58,813 bases of DNA. It comes from Firmicutes bacterium UBA6806 (lineage in GTDB: Bacteria > Bacillota > Clostridia > Peptostreptococcales > Acidaminobacteraceae). Each line of letters opens with the position of its first letter. The stretch's first letter is position 1. The stretch covers positions 1-58,813 of the forward strand of contig DKFC01000079.1 in NCBI GenBank assembly GCA_002452745.1. The letters are read 5' to 3'. Positions 50,592 to 58,699 of the stretch are shown here, in pieces. The notes beneath the pieces are model-generated. The model worked only from the letters and a program-made list of their open reading frames with translations, ran no database searches and had not been told where the DNA came from. A program made the translations under genes and the position numbers.

Positions 50592-50620
50592 TTGCAAAAC
50601 AAAAAAAACTGTATTATAAT
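50592..50620 (+). promoter_or_regulatory. Promoter of the amt-glnA-ANTAR operon
   Basis: TTGCAA (50592-50597) and perfect TATAAT (50615-50620) with 17 bp between. It gives a leader of about 285 bases before the amt start. GTATACAGTATAATTATT, including the CTGTATACAG dyad, follows at 50638. Confidence 0.8.
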
Positions 50621-50691
50621 CAGAAAATATTAAACCTGTATACAGTATAATTATTCATTCAATTCAATCTAACAATTAAATCTAAGGCAAT

Positions 50692-50744
50692 GGCGTCTTC
50701 AAAAAAAAGAGAATTTTTTCTCTTTCCTTGATGACGCCTTTTTC
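50692..50744 (+). terminator. Leader terminator before amt
   Basis: GGCGTCTTCAA pairs with TTGATGACGCC (one mismatch), with a nested AGAGAA/TTCTCT stem, and TTTTTC follows. It lies between the promoter and amt, so operon expression must pass it. The 50515-50913 gap holds this, the promoter and about 170 further bases in which I see no gene. Confidence 0.82.
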
Positions 50745-50913
50745 ATTTATATGACCAGAATTAGAGCAGTAGATGCCGAAGAGATGAAGTCGACGTGAGG
50801 TGAGCTTTGAGGTTAGATGACTTTGTTGGAATTGAATGTATAATTAGGACAGCTGTCCATGTGCTATATGTCACTTGAATCATTATTCAGAAACATGAAA
50901 GTGGGGGATTCGC

Positions 50914-52167
50914 ATGGATACATTAAGATCTATTGATACAATGTGGGTGTTGTTCGCTACCTGTTTAGTCTTCTTTATGCAAGCAGGCTTTGCAATGGTA
51001 GAAACGGGTTTTACAAGAGCTAAAAATGCTGGAAACATCATTATGAAGAACTTTATGGATTTTTCAGTTGGCTCGCTTATATTTTGGCTATTTGGATTCG
51101 GACTGATGTTCAATACAGATTTATTAGGATTTATAGGAAAAATCAATCTGTTTTCAAATGGTACTTATGAACATTTGGGACTTGGAATCCCAGTGGAAGC
51201 ATTTATTATTTTCCAAACGGTATTTTGTGCAACAGCGGCAACAATCGTCTCAGGCGCAATGGCTGAGAGAACTAAATTTGCATCGTATTTAGTATTTAGT
51301 TTTGTCATCAGCGCCATCATCTATCCCGTAGTTGGGCACTGGATCTGGGGCGGTGGCTGGTTGGCTGCAAGAGGATTTCATGACTTTGCAGGATCAACAG
51401 TTGTACACTCAGTAGGAGGTTGGGCGGCACTTATGGGTGCTAAAATCATCGGCCCTCGACTGGGAAAATACGAAAAGGGTAAGGCCAGTGTTATCTCAGG
51501 TCACAGTATTACTTTAGGAGCACTTGGCGTCTTTATCTTATGGTTTGGTTGGTTTGGTTTCAATCCCGGGTCAACATTGTCTATGGGCGATCCATCGTTA
51601 GTGGGGCATATCTTCATGACGACGAATTTATCAGCAGCTGCTGGTGCAGTTGGGGCAATGGCGATTACGTGGATTAAACATAAAAAACCCGATGTGGGGA
51701 TGACGTTAAATGGTGCACTTGCAGGTCTGGTTGGCATTACAGCGGGTACTGATGCTGTGAGTCTCGAGGCGGCGGTGGTCATCGGATTTCTCTCAGGGTT
51801 AATCGTCTACAGTGTTTCAAAATTTGTAGATGAGGTTATGACGATTGACGATCCAGTTGGTGCATTTACGGTGCATGGTGCATGCGGTGTATTTGGAACT
51901 CTAATGGTAGGGGTTTTCGCCACAGATGGTGGACTTTTATACACAGGGGATTTCAGCTTACTGGCAACTCAGTCAATTGGTGTAATCGCCACTGCATTTT
52001 GGACACTTGGCACTTCGTTCGTTCTGTTCAAGGCAATTGACATGACAATGGGACTCAGAGTTTCAGCCAGAGAAGAGACACTTGGTCTGGATATGGAGGA
52101 ACACGGTCTTGTCAGCTACGCAGACTTTGAAATCAAAAAGGATGAACTGGCAGGTAAATTGATCTAA
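50914..52167 (+). CDS. amt: Ammonium transporter
   Basis: A 417-residue Amt protein with 11 expected helices. Markers: MWVLFATCLVFFMQAGFAMVETGFTRAKNAGNI, FCATAATIVSGAMAERTKF, AGSTVVHSVGGWAALMGA with the first pore His, and FTVHGACGVFGTL with the second. No glnK/PII gene follows, unlike many bacteria, so another regulator may control its gating. GGGGGA precedes ATG 50914. First gene after a leader terminator, 12 bp before glnA. Confidence 0.95.
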   Translation: MDTLRSIDTMWVLFATCLVFFMQAGFAMVETGFTRAKNAGNIIMKNFMDFSVGSLIFWLFGFGLMFNTDLLGFIGKINLFSNGTYEHLGLGIPVEAFIIFQTVFCATAATIVSGAMAERTKFASYLVFSFVISAIIYPVVGHWIWGGGWLAARGFHDFAGSTVVHSVGGWAALMGAKIIGPRLGKYEKGKASVISGHSITLGALGVFILWFGWFGFNPGSTLSMGDPSLVGHIFMTTNLSAAAGAVGAMAITWIKHKKPDVGMTLNGALAGLVGITAGTDAVSLEAAVVIGFLSGLIVYSVSKFVDEVMTIDDPVGAFTVHGACGVFGTLMVGVFATDGGLLYTGDFSLLATQSIGVIATAFWTLGTSFVLFKAIDMTMGLRVSAREETLGLDMEEHGLVSYADFEIKKDELAGKLI

Positions 52168-52179
52168 TTTGGAGGCAAT

Positions 52180-53517
52180 ATGGCGTTTCTATCTGATGAA
52201 AAGAGAGAACTAAAGGAGTTAATTGAGGCACTTGAAGTGGACATTATCCATCTTCAGTTTACAGACATCACAGGCATTACAAAAAACGTATCTATTATGG
52301 CGCATCAATTGGATAAAGCGCTGGACGGTGGGATTACATTCGACGGTTCAAGCATTGACGGTTTTGTCCGAGTTGAGGAGTCCGATATGTATTTACAGCC
52401 TGACATAAGCACATTCACGGTATTTCCGTGGACTTCTTCCCCAAGAGAAGCTCGTTTAATTTGTGATGTTTATAAAATGGACGGGATGCCATTTGAGGGT
52501 TGCCCCAGATATATCCTCAAAAAAGCACTGAAAGAATCCGAAGCCATGGGATACACCATGAATGTCGGCCCTGAGTGCGAGTTCTTTCTCTTCCATACGG
52601 ATGAGGCGGGAAATCCTTCACTTGAGGTTCATGACCAAGCCAGCTACTTCGATTTAGCACCTGTGGATATGGGCGGCAATGCTAGAAATGACATTTCCAT
52701 GACGCTTAAATCCATGGGGTTCAAAATCGAAACATCTCATCATGAAGTCGCGCCCGGACAACATGAAATTGATTTTGAATACGCAGATGCGCTGAAAACA
52801 GCGGACAACATCATGACTTTTAAAATGGTTGTGAGAATCATAGCGCAACGACATGGCCTGCATGCCACCTTTATGCCGAAACCGATGGCTGGCATCAGCG
52901 GGTCGGGAATGCATCTAAACATCTCTCTTTCCGATATCCTCGGAAACAATGCATTTTTCGATCCAGAGGATGACATTGAGTTATCGCAGACGGCATACGA
53001 GTTCCTAGGGGGATTATTAAAGCATGCCAGAGCCTTCACCGCGCTGACCAATCCTACGGTAAACTCATATAAGCGGCTGGTACCGGGATATGAAGCCCCC
53101 ATCTTAATTGCATGGTCGCTTTCAAACCGGAGTCCGCTGGTGAGGATACCCGCTGGGAGAGGCCGTTCTACAAGGCTTGAACTGAGGAGTCCTGACCCAA
53201 GTGCGAACCCATACCTAGCACTTGCGGCAACTCTGAAAGCTGGGCTTGACGGCATCAAAAACGAGTGCAAACCGCCTAAGGCGATTTCCAGCAACCTCTA
53301 CCGCTATACGGATGAGGAGATCGAAGAACTGGGAATTCAAAGTCTGCCTCTTAACCTTCTTGAAGCCATAGAGGCATTTTCAAGGAGCAGCCTCATGAGG
53401 GAGGCCATAGGCGCACATGCTTACAAGAGATTTAAAGAAGCCGCAATGTACGAATGGAATGAGTATTCTAAATTTGTCTCTCAATGGGAGCTCAATAGAT
53501 ATCTGAGAAAGTTTTAG
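52180..53517 (+). CDS. glnA: Glutamine synthetase, type I
   Basis: A 445-residue GSI. It shows VDIIHLQFTDITGITKNV, FDGSSIDGF, GPECEFFLF with a metal Glu, the NGxG-type GISGSGMHLNISL, NSYKRLVPGYEAP and the RNxSPLVRIPAGRG active-site stretch. Length and lack of the adenylylation-loop insertion fit the GSI-alpha group of Bacillota, regulated by feedback. It makes glutamine from glutamate, ammonia and ATP. GGAGG precedes ATG 52180. Between amt and the ANTAR gene in one operon. Confidence 0.95.
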   Translation: MAFLSDEKRELKELIEALEVDIIHLQFTDITGITKNVSIMAHQLDKALDGGITFDGSSIDGFVRVEESDMYLQPDISTFTVFPWTSSPREARLICDVYKMDGMPFEGCPRYILKKALKESEAMGYTMNVGPECEFFLFHTDEAGNPSLEVHDQASYFDLAPVDMGGNARNDISMTLKSMGFKIETSHHEVAPGQHEIDFEYADALKTADNIMTFKMVVRIIAQRHGLHATFMPKPMAGISGSGMHLNISLSDILGNNAFFDPEDDIELSQTAYEFLGGLLKHARAFTALTNPTVNSYKRLVPGYEAPILIAWSLSNRSPLVRIPAGRGRSTRLELRSPDPSANPYLALAATLKAGLDGIKNECKPPKAISSNLYRYTDEEIEELGIQSLPLNLLEAIEAFSRSSLMREAIGAHAYKRFKEAAMYEWNEYSKFVSQWELNRYLRKF

Positions 53518-53524
53518 CCAGATT

Positions 53525-54109
53525 ATGAAGGCGGTACGATCTAAGATTATTGTGGCATCAACAAACCCATTGATAGGAACTCAAATTTGTACTTGGCTTG
53601 TACAAGACGGATATGCAGTCTTTGAGTGCAAAGATCCGTATAAGACACTGCGTTTGGCACGGCAGGTTATACCAGAACTGATAGTGCTTGATGCAGAGAT
53701 GAGGGGAGCTGACATCAATCAGATGATTCACATTATTGAGACAGATCAATTGTCGAAGGTAATCCTGATAGCGGATGCCGTAAACGACGATTTAAAACAC
53801 CTACTTTCTCAAACTGAGCTCAATAGATATGTGAAGAAGCCCCTTGAAAGAAAGCAAATGATAGGTACAATCACCAGCGCTTTATCGACAATAAATGATC
53901 ACAAAAGGCAATTGGCTATTGACGTACGACACCACGGACAATTGGACAAGGCTGAGATCATAGATGAGGCAAAGCAAATCCTCATGGAGAAGTGGCATCT
54001 TTCGGAAAATCAAGCCTACATCTTCATGAGAAAAAAGAGCATGGATCAGAGTGTGAGACTGGAGGCAGTTGCAAGAGCTGTCCTAAAAAAATATGGGAAT
54101 ATGCGCTGA
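53525..54109 (+). CDS. ANTAR-domain response regulator / antiterminator (NitR-like)
   Basis: A 194-residue RNA-binding regulator. Residues 5-120 are a receiver fold with Asp56 in IVLDAEM and Lys in RYVKKP, but the first strand reads IIVASTNPL and lacks the usual acidic pair for magnesium, so phosphorylation may be weak or absent. The C-terminal ANTAR domain includes AKQILMEKWHLSENQAYIFMRKKSMDQSVRLEAVARAVL. ANTAR proteins prevent termination by binding paired hairpins in leader RNA. Its position after glnA matches nitrogen antiterminators of clostridia. The leader terminator before amt is the likely target. Ribosome site before ATG 53525 is poor; coupling to glnA, 7 bp upstream, is likely. Confidence 0.87.
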   Translation: MKAVRSKIIVASTNPLIGTQICTWLVQDGYAVFECKDPYKTLRLARQVIPELIVLDAEMRGADINQMIHIIETDQLSKVILIADAVNDDLKHLLSQTELNRYVKKPLERKQMIGTITSALSTINDHKRQLAIDVRHHGQLDKAEIIDEAKQILMEKWHLSENQAYIFMRKKSMDQSVRLEAVARAVLKKYGNMR

Positions 54110-54191
54110 CACCCGTAAACCCGTTGATTTTCAGTTGACTCAATCCGGCTTTCAAATCAAAACGCAAACCAAAATAACTTGATACACTTGA

Positions 54192-54344
54192 TATAATATC
54201 TCACGCAGCTGAGACTGCGATCTAATTAAGACATAACTCTTCAAACGGAACCTCTAGAAGGTTCTACTCCTTAAATTATATAATAATAGAAGCATTTTTA
54301 AATCAGAACCCTGACACGCTGATTTGAAAATGCTTTCTTTTTTT
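54192..54344 (+). ncRNA. Possible small structured RNA with terminator
   Basis: The 54110-54460 gap has a TATAAT at 54192-54197 without a clear -35, a hairpin CGCAG/CTGCG with loop CTGAGA (54204-54219), which can refold as TCTCA/TGAGA, a hairpin GAACCT/AGGTTC (54248-54264), and then a strong terminator. No reading frame lies between. The gene beyond has its own -10-like TATAAT near 54395. A short RNA of about 140 bases is inferred. Confidence 0.4.
54289..54344 (+). terminator. Terminator of the nitrogen operon or of the small RNA
   Basis: GAAGCATTTT pairs with AAAATGCTTTC and, inside, AAATCAG with CTGATTT, loop of 12 bases; seven T follow. Confidence 0.88.
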
Positions 54345-54460
54345 GCCCATGTATTTTTTGAAAACTATGACAGATAGATGTCGTCTTTTGGGTACTATAA
54401 TTGTAATATAGAAACATTCAGTAGAAAGTGATTTTATAAGTTTGAAAAAAGGAGGCAGCT

Positions 54461-55084
54461 TTGAAACGAGAGTGGAGAAAACAAGAAAGGGAGCTGTACT
54501 TGCCCAAGAAAGACCCAATAGCCTTATTTGTCCCAAAGATGAAATTTTTAGTGATATCTGGAGAGGGCAATCCAAACGGGATTGATTTCAGTCATTGTGT
54601 GGAAGCACTTTACGGTGCTTCATATACCGTGAGAATGTCACATAAGTCTGAAAGCGTCCCAGATGGGTACTATGAATATACAGTCTATCCCCTTGAGGGT
54701 GTATGGGATTTAAAAGACCCAGAGCGAGGGTCAGCTGATAAAGAAAATTACAAGTATGACCTCATGATTAGACAACCAGATTTTCTAACCGAGGATTTGG
54801 CGAAGTCGATGCTAATAAAAGCAAGTGAAAAAAAATCAAATGAGCGGATAAAGTCAATTCGCTATATGGAAATTGAAGAAGGATCGTGCGTTCAACTGTT
54901 GCACCTTGGATCATATGAAGAAGAACCAGAGAGTTTTGATAAGATAAAAGCGTTTTGTTCAGCGGCTGGAATCCAAAGACTCTCCAAAGTCCACAGAGAA
55001 ATATATCTCACGGATCCGAGAAAGACAGCTCCAGACAAAAATAAGACTGTCCTGAGGGTTAAAGTCAATAGGCTGCCGGAATGA
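54461..55084 (+). CDS. GyrI-like small-molecule-binding domain protein
   Basis: A 207-residue protein of the GyrI-like/SOUL-type family seen as stand-alone effector domains: KMKFLVISGEGNPNG near the start, YEYTVYPLEGVWDL in the first half, and CVQLLHLGSYEEEPESFDKIKAFC with HREIYLTDPRKTAPDKNKTVLRVKV at the end. Some relatives hydrolyse or bind hydrophobic cations; the role here is unknown. TTG 54461 is the start, with GGAGG five bases upstream and no ATG in frame nearby. Monocistronic. Confidence 0.82.
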   Translation: MKREWRKQERELYLPKKDPIALFVPKMKFLVISGEGNPNGIDFSHCVEALYGASYTVRMSHKSESVPDGYYEYTVYPLEGVWDLKDPERGSADKENYKYDLMIRQPDFLTEDLAKSMLIKASEKKSNERIKSIRYMEIEEGSCVQLLHLGSYEEEPESFDKIKAFCSAAGIQRLSKVHREIYLTDPRKTAPDKNKTVLRVKVNRLPE

Positions 55085-55090
55085 GGCAAT

Positions 55091-55119
55091 TTGATTTTGA
55101 AGGTGTTTTGTGGTATAAT
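55091..55119 (+). promoter_or_regulatory. Promoter before the 52-codon frame
   Basis: TTGATT (55091-55096), 17 bp, TATAAT (55114-55119). It begins within seven bases of the GyrI-like stop. It could serve the small frame and, by passing the terminator at 55344, the BCCT gene. Confidence 0.72.
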
Positions 55120-55164
55120 ATTTCGGAATGAAATGTGAAGTAGGTATTTGTAGTATCCTGAATT

Positions 55165-55323
55165 ATGAGCGGTGATATGCAGCAAGCGGGTTTTGTGCAG
55201 GCTGTAGATTGGCGTAAATTTTTCGAAAATAGGAGAAAGGGTGCTGAAAAACAAAACTTAGAACTGGGGTCTGTACAGGTTCGAAAGGACATGGACTATA
55301 CTATTTTTAATGGTATAAGGTGA
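55165..55323 (+). CDS. Small reading frame of 52 codons, possible gene remnant or small protein
   Basis: ATG 55165 opens 52 codons ending with TGA at 55321; an in-frame TGA lies just upstream. The product is soluble and basic in the middle (WRKFFENRRKGAEKQN) and ends MDYTIFNGIR. The ending recalls the FNG segment of some GNAT proteins, so this may be the front of a decayed acetyltransferase gene. No good ribosome site precedes either ATG 55165 or ATG 55177. It lies between its own promoter and terminator, in the leader of the BCCT gene. The 55085-55483 gap holds only these elements. Confidence 0.35.
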   Translation: MSGDMQQAGFVQAVDWRKFFENRRKGAEKQNLELGSVQVRKDMDYTIFNGIR

Positions 55324-55343
55324 GGCAATTTGTCGAAGTCTAG

Positions 55344-55393
55344 ACACTCTAACTCTTTGATTGATATCAAGGTGTTGGAGTGTTTTTTTTTTA
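55344..55393 (+). terminator. Leader terminator before the BCCT gene
   Basis: An 18-bp stem with one mismatch starts ACACTCTAAC and ends GTTGGAGTGT, with four to six bases in the loop; ten T follow. It ends 90 bp before the transporter start and no promoter is visible after it, so the BCCT gene may be controlled by read-through. Confidence 0.88.
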
Positions 55394-55483
55394 CATCATT
55401 TCCAGAAATCCAACTGATAATCAAAGACGCCGATGAATCCGTAGAGCCAGCAGTTTTAAGAAATTTTGAAAGGAGTATATTCA

Positions 55484-57121
55484 ATGAGTCAAAAATTAAA
55501 AACTGTGGCTGAGGAGAAACTTTTTAGTCGCAATTTCAAGGGTTTTGGCCTAGACATGAACCCTGTGGTTTCACTTGGTGCTGGATTTATTGTCGTTGCA
55601 TTTGCCCTGTTTGCCTTTATCAACTTGGATCATGCCAATCAAGTATTTAATGCAGTGAACGGATTTATTGTCAACCATTTTGATTGGCTTTTTATTTTAA
55701 GCAGTAATTTCTTCATCATCGTCAGCCTGGTAATGGCGTTTTCTAAACTTGGAAACGTTAAAATTGGAGGCGTTGATGCCGAACCAGAGTTCTCCAATTT
55801 TTCTTGGTATTCCATGCTCATCTCGGCTGGAATGGGAATCGGTCTCATGTTCTGGTCTGTTGGAGAACCGCTTTATCACATCTCTCAGACACCTCCAATC
55901 TTTGCAAATGGCCAAAGTGATGTTCAAGCCATGGCAACTACTTTTTTCCACTGGGGCATACATCCGTGGGGAATCTATGCGTTGATTTCGCTTGCACTGG
56001 CATTCTTTGCCTATAATCGCAAGTTGCCTTTATCCTTGCGATCGGTTTTCTACCCACTTTTAAAGGATAAAATATTTGGGTTTTGGGGAGATATGATAGA
56101 TATTTTGGCAGTTGTCTCCTGTTTGTTTGGCCTTGCAACCTCACTTGGATTAGGGGTACAACAGATTAACAGTGGGCTGAACTATCTGTTTGGCATATCG
56201 TTTAGTACAACTATACAGGTGCTTTTAATTATTGGAATTACAGCGCTTGCCACCATAAGTGTGGTTTCTGGTCTGGATAAGGGGGTTAAGATACTCTCAG
56301 AACTCAACATAAAATTGGCGGCAGTTTTTATGTTGGTGGTTTTTCTCTTAGGGCCAACGGGATATCTAGTTAGACTGTTTATGAACTCAGTGGGTGCTTA
56401 TATGAACGATTTCGTCAAGGCATCGTTCTTTATCAGCACAGATGAGAGCACTTGGCAGGCGAGCTGGTCTGTCTTCTATCTGGCGTGGTGGATTTCGTGG
56501 TCACCATTTGTTGGCATGTTTATAGCTCGTATTTCAAAGGGACGAACCATTCGTGAGTTTGTCCTAGCAGTTTTGATTGTGCCATCTTTACTTTCCTTTA
56601 TGTGGTTAACTGTCTTTGGCGGAACGGCTATACAAATCAACGCGCTTTCAGGTGGAACGCTATTTGGAACCGTTTCAGAAAATCTGCCAGTTGCGATTTT
56701 CGAGATGATACAATCGCTGAATGTACCGCTGATAAGCGGTGTGGTTAAGACGCTCCTGTCTATTGCAGGAACAGTCCTAGTCATATCGTTCTTTGTCACA
56801 TCCAGTGATTCAGGTTCGCTTGTGGTGGACAACATCACTTCAGGCGGAAAGTTGAATTCACCAGTGCCACAGAGGGTTTTCTGGGCGAGTATGGAAGGTC
56901 TTGTCGCCATTGTACTGCTTTTAATTGGTGGCGATAAAGCGCTTAAAGCATTGCAAACAGCTGTTATAGCCACAGGATTGCCATTTGCTGTCATCTTGAC
57001 GATTATGAGCATTTTACTGCTCAAGAGCGTCAATAAGGCGTATAAGCGACAGAAGTTGATTCGAGACTACAGCCAGTTTGAGATGCTGATGGAAGAATAC
57101 GAGGATCAAATGACTGCTTAA
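55484..57121 (+). CDS. BCCT-family betaine/carnitine/choline transporter
   Basis: A 545-residue transporter with 12 helices. Family markers: SAGMGIGLMFWSVGEPLYH, FFHWGIHPWGIYAL, GLATSLGLGVQQINSGLNYLFG and the Trp-rich WSVFYLAWWISWSPFVGMFIARISKGRTIREF. The Trp box binds the quaternary ammonium group of betaine-like substrates. In anaerobes such carriers supply betaine or carnitine as osmolyte or as substrate. AAAGGAG precedes ATG 55484; six codons further upstream lack a ribosome site. Single gene, closed by the terminator at 57170. Confidence 0.94.
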   Translation: MSQKLKTVAEEKLFSRNFKGFGLDMNPVVSLGAGFIVVAFALFAFINLDHANQVFNAVNGFIVNHFDWLFILSSNFFIIVSLVMAFSKLGNVKIGGVDAEPEFSNFSWYSMLISAGMGIGLMFWSVGEPLYHISQTPPIFANGQSDVQAMATTFFHWGIHPWGIYALISLALAFFAYNRKLPLSLRSVFYPLLKDKIFGFWGDMIDILAVVSCLFGLATSLGLGVQQINSGLNYLFGISFSTTIQVLLIIGITALATISVVSGLDKGVKILSELNIKLAAVFMLVVFLLGPTGYLVRLFMNSVGAYMNDFVKASFFISTDESTWQASWSVFYLAWWISWSPFVGMFIARISKGRTIREFVLAVLIVPSLLSFMWLTVFGGTAIQINALSGGTLFGTVSENLPVAIFEMIQSLNVPLISGVVKTLLSIAGTVLVISFFVTSSDSGSLVVDNITSGGKLNSPVPQRVFWASMEGLVAIVLLLIGGDKALKALQTAVIATGLPFAVILTIMSILLLKSVNKAYKRQKLIRDYSQFEMLMEEYEDQMTA

Positions 57122-57169
57122 TCTGTCAGAAGGTCGAATCATCAAATGCAAATGTAAAAACAAATAAGT

Positions 57170-57221
57170 CACCCCTTAAAGAATTAGATTTAAGTTCTAA
57201 TGCCTAAGGGGTGTTTTTTTG
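57170..57221. terminator. Bidirectional terminator
   Basis: CACCCCTTA pairs with TAAGGGGTG and, inside, AATTAGA with TTCTAAT; seven T follow and A-rich sequence precedes. It separates the converging BCCT and MATE genes. Confidence 0.88.
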
Positions 57222-57259
57222 TCAATTTTGCTTCAAAAAATCACGAGAGCTTTTGGTCA

Positions 57260-58609
57260 TCATATTTTGGCCTTTAACTTGGAATAGGCATACTTTACAT
57301 ATAGTGCTGTTATGAGAACGGCAATCCAGTTGTTGACCACAATGCCGTACCAGACCCCTCTTATGCCAAATCCCAGAAGAGTGCCGAACAGATAAAATAA
57401 GAACACGGGCATAACAAACTGTCTTGTGATTCCAATAAAGACGCCGAACAGTGGTTTTTTTATGCCCTGAAGTCCTGCGATTAGAACATTCAAGATGACA
57501 TAAGTTGGAAAGGCAAAGACTTCGATTCTGAGGTAATAACTCCCCTGTGCAATGACCTCTGGGCTGTGGTTGAGCAGTGAGATGAGAAACGGGGAAATGG
57601 CATAGACAATAAAAGCGCCTGGAATCATGATACACAAGCCGATGAATAGGGCTGTGTTTCGAGTTTCCACAACACGGTATATGAGGTTTGCACCGTAGTT
57701 TTGCCCTGAGAGAGTCAGCGTTGCGATGTTGAGTCCCAGTGCGGGCAGAAGAATCAGCTGTTCAACCCTCATGGCGGCACCATAGGCCGCAACGGTGGTG
57801 CTGTCTGAGTAAATTAGAATATAATAATTGATGATAAAGACGCCAAGTGCAATGGTGAGCATGGCCAAAGTGGCTGGAATTCCTTGTTTTAAAAGCTGTA
57901 TAATGGTGTCTGCCCTGAAGGGTGCTTTTAAGAAGGCAGGCATTTCAAAAGTGGGACTTTTAAACAGCTTTAAACTCAGATAGACCGTTCCAACAATCTG
58001 GATAAGCACTGTGGCAAGGGCCACGCCCATTGTACCGAGTTTAAAATAGCCAAAGATAAAAAGTGGATCGAGAATTAGATTTAAGATAAACCCAATGATT
58101 AAGAAGTTCCTGTAGGGTTTTGTATTGCCCTGTGCACTGAGCTGTGCGTTGATAACGGCATTTAAAATAAAAAAAATAGCCCCTGTAAAAATTGTCAGGC
58201 AATATTCAATGCCCTGTGTCTTAGCAGAGCCCTCTGCGCCTGAAAGTGAAAAGAGCAGTGGAATGTAAAACGGCGCAAAAACCGTTAGAATCACAGAGAC
58301 TGATACACCCAGAAGGGCGGCATTCTTCACGAGGAAGTGATACGTTTCCCTATCTTTCTCACCGATGGAAATAGAGGAAAGAGCTGTTGTACCGTTTCCG
58401 ATGCCAGAGCTCAGAGCGATGATGATGAAAAAGATTGGAAAGGAGAGGGTCATCCCCGCAAGGGCATCTGTATTCAGCTTTCCAGCATAATAAGTGTCAA
58501 CGACGTTGAACAGTGTATTAAAAAGCATTCCAGTGCTGGCCGGAATGGCAATTCGACGCATGTGAGTTAAAATGGGTCCCTTTGTCAAGTCCACATCATA
58601 CATAGGCAT
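57260..58609 (-). CDS. MATE-family efflux transporter
   Basis: A 449-residue protein with 12 helices in two related halves. It starts MPMYDVDLTKGPILTHMRRIAIPASTG and shows the NVVDTYYAGKL, NAVINAQLSAQGNTKPY and GVVLNLILDPLFIFG-like segments of the DinF/NorM-type subfamily. MATE proteins export cationic drugs or metabolites with sodium or protons. The ribosome site AAAGGAG is 22 bases before ATG 58609, too far unless the intervening 16-base hairpin folds. Three 14-bp repeats lie upstream. Confidence 0.92.
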   Translation of the reverse strand: MPMYDVDLTKGPILTHMRRIAIPASTGMLFNTLFNVVDTYYAGKLNTDALAGMTLSFPIFFIIIALSSGIGNGTTALSSISIGEKDRETYHFLVKNAALLGVSVSVILTVFAPFYIPLLFSLSGAEGSAKTQGIEYCLTIFTGAIFFILNAVINAQLSAQGNTKPYRNFLIIGFILNLILDPLFIFGYFKLGTMGVALATVLIQIVGTVYLSLKLFKSPTFEMPAFLKAPFRADTIIQLLKQGIPATLAMLTIALGVFIINYYILIYSDSTTVAAYGAAMRVEQLILLPALGLNIATLTLSGQNYGANLIYRVVETRNTALFIGLCIMIPGAFIVYAISPFLISLLNHSPEVIAQGSYYLRIEVFAFPTYVILNVLIAGLQGIKKPLFGVFIGITRQFVMPVFLFYLFGTLLGFGIRGVWYGIVVNNWIAVLITALYVKYAYSKLKAKI

Positions 58610-58638
58610 TTTTGCAGAAGTGTTTCTGCATCTCCTTT
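58610..58638 (-). promoter_or_regulatory. Unusual ribosome site with hairpin spacer for the MATE gene
   Basis: On the minus strand AAAGGAG (58638-58632) is followed by AT, then GCAGAAACACTTCTGC, a perfect 6-bp hairpin with a four-base loop (58629-58614), then AAAA and ATG. Folding of the hairpin reduces the effective spacing from 22 to about 6 bases. Confidence 0.65.
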
Positions 58639-58657
58639 CATTAATAGAGGGAACTGG

Positions 58658-58699
58658 ATTATAACTTATGAATTGTAACTTATGGGTTATAACTTGGTG
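58658..58699 (+). repeat. Three 14-bp tandem repeats upstream of the MATE gene
   Basis: ATTATAACTTATGA, ATTGTAACTTATGG and GTTATAACTTGGTG follow one another without gaps. On the minus strand the first copy contains a TATAAT that could be the -10 of the MATE gene, so the repeats overlap its promoter and may bind a regulator. Confidence 0.6.

Noticed and set aside
34158..50657. An 18-bp near-identical sequence, GTATACAGTATA(A/T)TTATT, upstream of both the aminotransferase and amt genes
   Set aside because: One mismatch in 18 A/T-rich bases is expected by chance a few times in a window of this size; the position in two leaders is suggestive but not enough.
54204..54264. Classical ANTAR-binding paired hairpins
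   Set aside because: The loops are CTGAGA and CTAGA and do not show A at position 1 and G at position 4 of a hexaloop, so the known motif is not claimed.
55262..55290. GGTTCGAAAG resembling the T-arm of a tRNA or tmRNA
   Set aside because: No acceptor stem, anticodon arm or D-arm can be built around it, and it lies inside the 52-codon frame.
55330..55512. 60-codon frame across the BCCT leader terminator
   Set aside because: It begins with TTG without a ribosome site, reads through the terminator hairpin and overlaps the BCCT start.
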